A stretch of 64,000 nt of DNA from Tetranychus cinnabarinus. Its lineage: Eukaryota; Arthropoda; Arachnida; Trombidiformes; Tetranychidae. The translations under genes were made by a program, and so were the position numbers. This document shows, piece by piece, positions 13,236 to 21,678 of the stretch (within the stretch, counting starts at the first letter, position 1; every line of letters starts with the position of its first letter). The stretch is from NCBI GenBank assembly GCA_022266195.1, contig WHVY01000002.1, forward strand, positions 13,221,001 through 13,285,000. Reading direction: 5' to 3'. Under the pieces are notes generated by a model. That model made no database searches. It saw only the letters and a list, made by a program, of their open reading frames with translations, and was not told the DNA's origin.

Positions 13236-13668
13236 GCAATACCTAGTTTTGCGCCTGTTTACATGATCATGCACCAGTCAAATTGAAGCTTATCTATCGA
13301 GAAGTATGAAAATCTAGGTTTGGTTTGTCTTCCCAAATGTTATCTTGATCTTTCAGGCCAACTTCCGTTGTACAATACTAGGTATGCAAGATAAACCTAG
13401 TTTTGCGCCTGTTTACATGATCATGCACCAGTCAAATTGAAGCTTATCTATCGATAAGTATGAAAATCTAGGTTTGGTTTGTCTTCCAAAATGTTATCTT
13501 GATCTTTCAGTCAACTTCCGTTGTACAATAATAGGTATGCAAGATAAACCCAGTTTTGCGCCTGTTTACATGATCATGCAACCAGTCAAATTGAAGCTTA
13601 TCTATCGAGACGTATGAAAATCTAGGTTTGGTTTGTCTTCCCAAATTTTATCTTGATCTTTCAGGCCA
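13236..13668 (-). repeat. Right tandem array of foldback C (3 monomers of ~154 bp)
   Basis: This is the reverse complement of the left array. CCTAGTTTTGCGCC starts at 13242, 13396 and (as CCCAG) 13549. The two-base deletion in one left monomer is also seen here (TTTCAGTCAACTTCC near 13505), so the arms share monomer-specific variants. It has exactly one monomer fewer than the left arm. Confidence 0.85.
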
Positions 13669-14197
13669 GCTTCGTACTGTTGGATGTATTTAAGGCATGT
13701 TTTTCAAGTTATTTCAGCAATTACGCAGCAAATCAAAAAGTCGATTGAATATTCATTATCAGCATCATGAAATCTATCTAAAAAATGATGTTTCACACAT
13801 TCAATATTTTAAGGCCATTTCCTCGAAAACGGCTTTGAATATCGGAAAATGGATAGCATATCTGAACTCAGCTATAAAATTTAGTTCAGAAAAATTGGTT
13901 CTGCCACGGAAATTTAGCTAGGCCATTTTCCCTATTCTTTTTGTCCTCGTCCTTAGGATAAAAATGTTAGTAAAGATAAGATTAGATAAAATTTCAATAA
14001 TTTGTGACGTCACTAATTTACAAAGATCCGATCAACCAAATTAACAACATTTAGGACATGCGCCTGTCGTCAATTAAATTTTTTTCCCAGTGGACATTAT
14101 TGAGATTAAATTTTTGTGAAAATTAGATTAACTTCTTATCAGTTTTTAATCTGATTGAAATTTTTATTTCATTAATTGTTTTGATCGGATTGCCCCT

Positions 14198-17099
14198 CAA
14201 TTGAAACTTGTTTTATTGTAAATAAATTGTAAATCATATAAACTCAAAGTGTAACATTAAGTGTACAAATACAAATGAACGAATAACAAGAATATCCTTT
14301 CCAGACTTGATCATTTGCCATTGGTGAATCGCATTAAAACCAGAATTTTGACATTTTTCGATATTTTGTAAAAAAGTTTTTGTTCTTTTTCGTCTACGTT
14401 TTTCCTTGTCCTGATAATTCCAAGAAAATTGATATTTCTTTCATCCACTGAGCTTGCAAAATACAGAAACTTTTCCTTGACATTCCAAAAAAACTGAGAA
14501 TCTTCGTCATAATTCTTTACCTTTCACCTTTTCCCATCCACTTTCAATCCATTTATCATTGTCAATCAATCCCTTCCTTCATCTCCTCCTTTACCTTTCA
14601 TACCTCATTATCCTCCAACTAAACTCAATCATCTAAACCTTGAATAAATTTTCGCCATTGACTATCATTCAACGTATCAATAATGGCATTACAATTGAAC
14701 CGATTCCATCTCTATTCAAGTTGCAGCCAAAATCAATCCATCAACAAATGTAAAGCACTCTAGTCAATAATAAGTGACAATTGTCATCATCTTAATAATA
14801 ACCAATCAGTGAAACAATTAATCCATTTCAATCAATCAATCGACACTTGAAAGTCAATAGAAATTATTCCAACCCAAAACAGCCAAAAAAGCAAATCAAT
14901 GTCTATCAATGTTTCCAGTCGAGTCAATATTGAATGACGGATAAATTCATTTTACCTGAATTCCTTCCAATAACAAGTTAAACCATTTCTTCATCTTCTT
15001 ATTAATATCATTCCAATACTCAAAATCAATGCGAAATGTGTTGGAAAACCCAAAAAAAATGTTTTCACTCCAAGAAATCCTAGAAACATAACCATTCCAA
15101 ACATGATAATTGTTGTTTGATAGAAATTATTTTTCTAATTAAATTGATTATTGAATGAAAATGCTCTTCAAACACAAATCAAAACATGAGTTTCATTTCA
15201 AGACTAAACTAATATGAAACCTTCAATAAACTGAAACCTACACAGTTTAACCAGACATGATAAAGGTTAAAGGTTTCAAAATGAATTATAGTTTTATTAT
15301 GATTTTGGATTAACGTTTGACAAAAGATTAAAACTCATCATGAAAGGTTCAAGTTTTTCTGGTTCTTTTGTTTATTCTTCCCTGAGAAAAAAAGGTAAAA
15401 AGAATAACATTTTTAATCTTTCCCTTTGCACCTTTGATTTTCTTGAGCTTTACTGTCTAGTCTAATTACTTGATTGTCAACCTTTTCATTGTTATTGGTA
15501 TCAACAATTGTCAGTTTGTCCAAACTAATTTGTCAAATGCACACAAAAAGCAAATTAAAGTAACAACCTTAATCGCCTGAACCGCAAGCATATTTTAATT
15601 AATGAAGTCACATGAAATGATGATAATGATGATCACCAAAGTGAACCGTAAAATATAAATTACATTGTAATTGGGTAAAGTTGAAGTAAAATGACAACAA
15701 AAATGTCTTTTTAAGGTTAAACCTTCAGCCATTAAATCCCTTTTCATTATTCTGGTTTTGGGTGAAATTTGAATGTAACTTTAAACCATTTTAGACGCAT
15801 TTTTAAACAATTTGTTGTATCAACATGAAAATCACTCTGAAAACAGCTGCTCTTGGGTTACAATCATTGATCGAATTGCAATTCATTTTCTGGTTTTTCT
15901 GGTTACACCCAATTTATGGGTTAAGATTGAACAATCAGTAATATTATTGTTGAATCAACGGTATAATTTAACTTTTTGCCTTCCCTTGAGTTTCATTTCA
16001 ATATCCAAAGTAATCCGATTATTTTGCCAATTTTTTTATTGCTCCGCTTTATTGAGGTTAATTCATGGTTATGAATTTGTCATTGTATTGCTTCAATTGT
16101 TATTCATTAGCTTATTGTTGATCACAATCAATTGGTTTGAATGTTTAAATGATTTTTGCCTTTGAGAGTTTGATCAATCTTTTGATTAGTTGATTCGATT
16201 AAATCATCAACATTAACCGTTCTGCCATTTAATAACATGTAAGATTGGCGATAATTCTTGATTATAAGTCAGGATGCTTGTTAATCTATATTGATAACGA
16301 TTCAAAGATTATAAGAATGAGAAGAAGAATAAGTAAAAGGGAGAAAAAATAAAGATGTAATTGAAGAGGAATAGGGATGAGAAAAGGATGCTTCAACTGG
16401 GATAGAGATGAAGGAATGATGAGAATGAGAATGTTTAGCTTCCATTATTTGTAAAGAAACTATGCAATTCTCTGAATAAATGGATTCAGCCATCGATAGT
16501 TGAAAAGCTAAAAAGAAGAGAAACAAATCTTGGCTCAAGAAGATTAAAAGTAATAGAAGGAATATGATCATTTTGATGAAGATGAGACTTGGTTAGACAT
16601 TTGGAATAGACATTTCATGTGGTTGACTTTTCATCATTATTTTCACTTGTTTTGCTCTTAAAATTTAATTTCAGTAAAAAGGTTTTAACACTTACTTGAG
16701 ACTCTATCTTGAGAGTTATCGTCAGGGAAGGCAAAAGGTTTCAAAAGATTATATTTTACTCGGAAAATAAGGGAAAATTCGTCTTGGAAGATCACACTTT
16801 AAGGGAATCTTGACTGACAGTTGCAAGAAATTGAGTTAAAATGATTAAAGAGTCAAACTGACCATTGATTTGTAACCGAGAGCACTTACTGGAAAGGCTG
16901 GTTTTGCTCTGGGATCAAGTTAATCAACTAATTAACTCAACTTTTGGGTGTTTTGGTAACAATTAGTTGAGTCCATTTTTTCCCATGTTATCGGGATTTT
17001 CGTGAGCAAATTATATTAACAATGGTTTTCAGTCTTAATGATCAAATTGTGGTTTATGATGTAAATTGTCGGATCAAGTTTCACTTTCATTAATATTTC
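14198..17099. other. Gene-poor AT-rich DNA upstream of the MITE
   Basis: No exon or RNA gene is supported. A minus-strand reading frame at 16302-16571 begins with a Leu/Phe-rich run resembling a signal peptide, but it derives from a GAAGAA/AATAAG purine tract and I do not call it. The region could be intronic if the RING gene's missing 5' exons lie to the left. Confidence 0.45.
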
Positions 17100-17102
17100 T
17101 TA

Positions 17103-17509
17103 CAAGGGAAGTATCCCAAGTGGTACGCTCTTTTTCGATTTTTTTTGGGTTTATATTGTAGAGGATCGAAAATTATTAGACACGTATTTTGGCTTTTTTT
17201 TCGCCGGTGCGCGGTTCGTGATGTAGAGCCATTTTAAGTCGCGACAGTCAATTCAATGTAAAGCGTATGGAAGTAACTCTAAATTTCATTTTAATAAATA
17301 AAATGTTTTCTTGCTTGTCAAAATAAATTTTACAGCTACTTTCATACGCTTTACATTGAATTGACTGTCGCGACTTGAAATAGCTCTACATCACGAACCG
17401 CGCACCGGCGAAAAAAAAGCCAAAATACGTGTCTAATAATTTTCGATCCTCTACAATATAAACCCAAAAAAAATCGAAAAAGAGCGTACCACTTGGGATA
17501 CTTCCCTTG
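17103..17509. mobile_element. 407-bp MITE with ~173-bp terminal inverted repeats and TTA target duplication
   Basis: The ends CAAGGGAAGTATCCC (17103) and GGGATACTTCCCTTG (ending 17509) are perfect inverted copies. Pairing continues without indels to about 17275 and 17337 (all pairs sum to 34612), with only a few mismatches visible, leaving a spacer of about 60 bp. TTA flanks the element at 17100-17102 and 17510-17512. A 3-bp TTA/TAA duplication is typical of PIF/Harbinger-derived (Tourist-like) MITEs; the superfamily is inferred from that alone. The near-identical arms suggest recent insertion. The arms include a locally GC-rich CGCCGGTGCGCGG block, unlike the surrounding DNA. Confidence 0.85.
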
Positions 17510-17512
17510 TTA

Positions 17513-18278
17513 GACATCACAGTGAAAATCAGAAATTGATCAGATAATCATGATTATTGGGTGGATATCTTTTTGGTTGACATTTACAACAACCACAGTT
17601 ACATTATTAAATGAGAGAAAAAACCCATAACTTTCAAAACAATTTCATTTAATTGTAATCCAGGATTAAGTGGAGTAATTTGATCAGACCAAAGTAGGTT
17701 GAATAAGGATGAATCCCAATGAAAGTGGACAAATACAATTGTGAAGCCATCGATAGGTATAACGATAATTATATTTACTTTGCTTTCAACTTGACTCTAT
17801 CTAATACTTGATGCGATTGACATTTACAGAAGTACTTTAAAGTGCAAAAAATTTTGATTTCGAGTTGTGAGTTCTGTCCATTGGATAGATTTTTTAATAG
17901 CACTAATGGGCTCGGTTTACCTGCCCTACTAACAAAACCCACATCTTAACTCGAAATCAAATTTTTTTGCATTTCTTTGTCCAGCTTTTGTCCATTGACC
18001 AATGCTCAATCAAAAATGGATAAAAAAGGCTTTGGGTTGACAGGTTGACTTGAAAATAACACGCAAGATGAAGCTGGTAAAGGCAATCCAGTTTAATCCA
18101 ATCCTTTTCTCAATCAATACTTTGTTCAAATTGATGAAACTTGGTTGGCTTATTGGTCATTTATGGCCAGCTACAAATTAAAAGAATAATTGGTTAATAA
18201 TTTATAGATTTTTATTGAAAAATTGTTCTTCTACTCACGTTTTTTTGTCCATCTTTCTTGTTTCTTTTTTGATTACAG
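17513..18278. other. AT-rich DNA between the MITE and the first RING exon, presumably intronic
   Basis: No other exon is recognisable here. It ends in a pyrimidine tract and TTGATTACAG, the acceptor of the exon at 18279. It includes the short inverted repeat described separately. Confidence 0.45.
17843..17972. repeat. Short inverted repeat (~30-bp stem)
   Basis: TTTTGATTTCGAGTT near 17852 faces its near-perfect complement AACTCGAAATCAAATTTTTTTGC near 17948, separated by about 75 bp. It could be a small MITE remnant or a hairpin. No target-site duplication is evident. Confidence 0.55.
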
Positions 18279-18341
18279 GATAAGTTGTTGAATAAATTGG
18301 AGGAACATGATTCAGAATTGGCTTCAACTCCTGATGAAGAG
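18279..18341 (+). CDS. RING gene exon (21 codons, immediately 5' of the RING)
   Basis: The acceptor is TTGATTACAG|GAT and the donor is GAAGAG|GTAAGA. It encodes Asp-Lys-Leu-Leu-Asn-Lys at the start and Thr-Pro-Asp-Glu-Glu at the end. It splices in frame to the next exon, which begins with the first zinc-ligand Cys. The acidic lead-in directly before the first Cys is common in RING proteins. It is too short to be found as an isolated ORF; splice sites and reading-frame continuity support it. Confidence 0.75.
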
Positions 18342-21300
18342 GTAAGATGAATACAGACCGATAACAATTGAAAATCTAATAAGATATAAAAAAGTAAAAA
18401 AGAGTTAACAAAATGATTGGTTACCCAGACGAGGTTCACACGATTAATTTTCAATCCAGGTTGACAATGATAAATTAATTTCTCCTTGTAAATAAAAAAG
18501 TCTTTGCATCTTACCTTAATAATTGGAGAATCAATCATGATTTTGATTAATGAAAAGAATTTAAATTAAGCTATTGTATACGAAACATAATGGGTTAGAT
18601 TAGGTTGAATAGATAAAAAATTCAATTTTCATCGACTTAAACTCTGGTAACTCTAATTTGATAAATTACCAGGATAATTTGAATATAGACTTAACCAGAT
18701 TGCTTGGATTGAGTTCACATTTTAAAGCAACAACAGGCTGCGATCATGACTGATTACGATAAATTATAAATGTAGATTAAACAGAAAGTTAGCTGAAACA
18801 GATTGAAGAATCACTTAATAAAAACAATTTATAAACGTTAATCACAATTTAAACATAGAGACGTAATGAGGAAAATCATTTGATGCAGTTTTTAGTCGCC
18901 ATCTGACGAAGAAAATAATTAATTAAAAAGAAAGATGAATTGTTTATCTTTCGCTAAGAAAAAGATTCCTCTTAAAGCGTTGAGATGGCGCTGATTAAAA
19001 CTGCTTTTTCATTTTCCCGCTTCAAAAGTCAAACATGCATTGAATTTTAAACGAAGCTCTTAGATTCCGAAGCTATATCGTCACGATGTTAGTTTTTGAA
19101 TTTATTGTTTTTTGATTGAAATGTTCCGAATCGAAATCGTGACAATGTGATTAATGATCTAAAGCCGAAACTGGCTTAACCAAGGAACTTAATGGTCCAG
19201 TAATGGAGCCATTTTTTTCATTATCTTGTGTGTAACATAATTTGGGCTAATTTTTTTCGTTTTTTGTTATTTAAATCTAACTTTGTGCTTCTTTTTCCCC
19301 TTTTATTCTAGTGTGTCATTTGTATAAGTGCCAAAGCGACAATGCAAACTTTTCCTTGTGGTCATCGAGTTGTTTGCCGTAAATGTTTTGTTAAAACTAT
19401 CCAGGTTGCTGTTAGTCAGAGACTGCTTCCTTTGAGGTGTGTCATTTGTCGAGCCAAGATATTGCGATTGAAACAAACGAGCCAAGGTGGAATCGATACT
19501 GGAACTGTTCTGAGAAATCATGTATCTGCAGTTGGAGGTCACCATCATCATCACCATCACCACAGTAGGTCATCGCTGGTAACTTCTCCTTCACCTTCAT
19601 CATCTTCTTCCAGTACAACGGGTTCTATCAACTCACCTTTAGGCAACAATCCATTTTTCATTTCACCCATAACAAGTCCAGTCTCTCCAGTTACCGAAGT
19701 ATTTCGAGAGCAACGGGCTGTCTGGGCACGTAACTATGATTCCTTTGGTTACGAGGTTACTGGTCAAAGTCCTATTTCAGCAGCTTCATCGCCCATTGTT
19801 AGTACACCAACAGTATCTTCCGAGGTGAGAACTTTTATTTATGAAAATTCCTATAATAATAATTCAATCACAAAATTCAATGTATCAGTCGAAGTATATT
19901 GATATAATTGTTACATTTTAAATAATATTGCAGATTAAAATCAAGTTATTATGGAATCAATAAATTGCAAAAAAGCCTTCATATTACGATTATGAATTAT
20001 GATAGTATATTACAATCAAGATAGTATTTTTTACCTTTCTTTCATATTTTACTATAGTATTATTACTATCATTGCTATAGTTTTACTACAAAAAAAAACA
20101 AAACAAAACAAAAAATAACCTCAATAAGCATGAAAAATATTACAACATTTCATTCACATGGAATTATCGATTGAAATATTTATACGATTGATAATAACAT
20201 GGTGAGACCTAATTTAGGAGCCACAATGCAGATAATAATATTGTATTAATAATTAACCAAATCAATAGCATATCCAAGAGATAATTGTAACCGTTTATAA
20301 GCAATCAACGTGTATACTTATTTTAGAAATAAATAAACCATCCATGAATGAAAAAGCTAGTTAGAAACTTATCACAGTACTAGCTGATTGTAGCATTTAC
20401 TGCTATAAAAAAACTTAACACCAAAGTTCCCGATACAGCAAAATGTTGCGAGACTAATTGTATTTTAACTCTGAGGCAAGAATATGCAGAAGGTTAATTG
20501 ATGAGTTTATACCTGCAATGAGCATCTTTCTAACTGAAATGAACTTATTTTTTTGATTATGATTATTAACAGTTTGACTTTCATTTTAACTTCAAGTTAC
20601 TTTCGTAGCCCTATCAAGTCTTGAACAATTAATTCTTATCCTTTTTCATTCTCTTTTACAGTCCAGTTTGTTCAAAACTGACCTTAACCTTGGCTCAGGT
20701 TGTGTCCTTCATAAACATTGCATCTGCAAACATTCAATAAACGGAAATGATGATGAAACCAGCTCAGGAACTAGCTCTTGTTCAACTCGAAATTTATCAG
20801 CCAAAATTTGCTCACCGTCAACTTCATCATCACCATCTTCTTCAAAGAGTCCATCAATTATTTCCGGTTTTTTACAGTCTTCTTTTGCTGCTTCATCTTC
20901 AAATACCTCTGTATCATCGCTATTGCTCTCAAGCTCATATACTGACCAGCCTCAACCTGACTCATCAACCTTAGTAACTTCTCCTTCTTCGTCTTCATCT
21001 CCTTCCTCTTCCTTCACACCCATTTGTCCAACTGCTCCTAATCCTTGGCAATTCCAAATCAATCGAAAGAGACGCCATCGATTAGCTCATCGACGGAGAC
21101 GAGGACATTATGTGCCTTCGGGTCGACCGACTTCTCTGCTACTGCCTATCGATGAAAAAGATGAATGGCATGAAGAAAGTTGCACCGATGAAATGGTTGC
21201 TCATAAAAGCTTATCTTCCATGGCTGGTTTTGCACCATCTTTCTTGACATCCTACAATTATCGATCAAAAAGGAAACAATTAAAAGAAAAGTTATCCTCT

Positions 21301-21678
21301 TCAAGAAATGGTGATAATGGTGAAGAGGAAGATGAGAACAAAGAAACTGAGAAATTAGGTGCTACTGGTCACAAAGAAGTCAATGATGAAAATGATTATC
21401 ATTACAGTGATGATGAAGTGAGTTCAGAGGAGGAGGAGGATGATGATGAAGGGGAAGAAGAAGAGACAGAGAATAATGATGTTGGTCTGATGTACGAGGA
21501 GACATCATTAGATGAAGAAAAAAATGATTCAAGACGTGATTCAGTTAAATTTTTATTGGACACTTCTCAGACTCGATCATCATCACCAATAAATCATTTC
21601 ACCAGCTCTTCCAGACTTTCAAATGCTTTCATGAAGGCTAAAAATCTAGTTTCAAAGGGTAAATGGAGAAACCATTAG
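18279..21678 (+). CDS. RING-finger (C3HC4) protein, putative E3 ubiquitin ligase; 5'-incomplete, join of 3 exons
   Basis: The last three coding exons are 18279-18341, 19312-19824 and 20662-21678. All junctions are phase 0 with GT-AG borders, giving 530 codons before TAG. The encoded part starts with an acidic 21-residue stretch ending Pro-Asp-Glu-Glu, then a complete RING at residues 22-67 with zinc ligands C22, C25, C37, H39, C43, C46, C64 and C67. Ser/Pro- and His-rich low complexity follows, then a Cys/His cluster (about 206-217), a strongly basic NLS-like stretch (about 327-340), an Asp/Glu-rich region and a basic tail. RINGs of this type usually recruit E2 enzymes for ubiquitin transfer; substrate and pathway cannot be read from sequence. 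The RING is far better conserved-looking than the rest. The first visible exon follows a clear acceptor, so the start codon lies further 5', inside or beyond this window. I do not recognise the orthologue by name. Confidence 0.85.
18895..19148. promoter_or_regulatory. Cluster of GATGGCG, E2F-like and inverted GTCACGAT motifs in a RING-gene intron
   Basis: An AGATGGCG core occurs on the minus strand at 18895-18907 and on the plus strand at 18979-18994, divergently oriented about 80 bp apart. TTTCCCGC, matching the E2F consensus, is at about 19013-19020. GTCACGAT near 19080 and ATCGTGAC near 19135 form an inverted pair. The density of GC-containing motifs is unusual for this AT-rich DNA and suggests an intronic regulatory element or alternative promoter. 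It may instead be chance. Confidence 0.35.
19312..19824 (+). CDS. RING gene exon carrying the whole C3HC4 RING
   Basis: The acceptor TTTTATTCTAG is followed by TGT GTC ATT TGT (C-V-I-C), the first zinc pair. The ATG at 19342 is internal to the RING (residue 32) and is not a credible start, because using it would delete two zinc ligands. The exon also encodes eight consecutive His (CATCAC repeats near 19541-19564) and Ser-rich runs. The donor is TCCGAG|GTGAGA. Translation beyond the donor meets a stop at 19900-19902. Confidence 0.85.
20662..21678 (+). CDS. RING gene terminal exon: Cys/His cluster, NLS-like and acidic regions
   Basis: The acceptor CTCTTTTACAG is followed by TCC AGT TTG in the frame left by the previous exon; the stop is TAG at 21676-21678. 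From 20701 a compact cluster of three Cys and three His is encoded. Ser-rich low complexity follows, then an Arg/Lys/His-rich basic segment from 21064 (probable nuclear localisation signal), an acidic Glu/Asp run from about 21420, and a C-terminal basic Lys/Arg-rich tail. No further domain is recognised. Confidence 0.85.
   Translation, partial: SSLFKTDLNLGSGCVLHKHCICKHSINGNDDETSSGTSSCSTRNLSAKICSPSTSSSPSSSKSPSIISGFLQSSFAASSSNTSVSSLLLSSSYTDQPQPDSSTLVTSPSSSSSPSSSFTPICPTAPNPWQFQINRKRRHRLAHRRRRGHYVPSGRPTSLLLPIDEKDEWHEESCTDEMVAHKSLSSMAGFAPSFLTSYNYRSKRKQLKEKLSSSRNGDNGEEEDENKETEKLGATGHKEVNDENDYHYSDDEVSSEEEEDDDEGEEEETENNDVGLMYEETSLDEEKNDSRRDSVKFLLDTSQTRSSSPINHFTSSSRLSNAFMKAKNLVSKGKWRNH

Larger units (their letters stand above)
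11832..14197. repeat. Foldback element C: 2.4-kb palindrome with ~155-bp tandem monomers
   Basis: The termini are inverted copies: AGGGGCAATCCGATCAA at 11832-11848 and its complement at 14181-14197. Pairing continues inward (GCCGTTTTCGAG near 11971 with its complement near 13821) almost to a centre near 12981. The left arm holds GATCATGT at 12231, 12386, 12541 and 12695. The right arm holds ACATGATC at 13261, 13415 and 13569. Monomers are thus 153-155 bp, four on the left and three on the right. No transposase and no unambiguous target-site duplication were seen. Confidence 0.85.

Noticed and set aside
16302..16571. Minus-strand ORF starting with a signal-peptide-like Leu/Phe run
   Set aside because: It derives from a purine-rich low-complexity tract; the same tracts give Leu/Phe-rich ORFs all over the window.
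19303..19563. Minus-strand 86-codon ORF over the RING exon
   Set aside because: It is antisense to a clear RING coding sequence and starts in the His-repeat microsatellite.
19342..19902. RING ORF read as a stand-alone 186-aa protein
   Set aside because: The start would remove two zinc ligands, and the end runs past a clear donor into intron; the spliced model keeps frame and domain.
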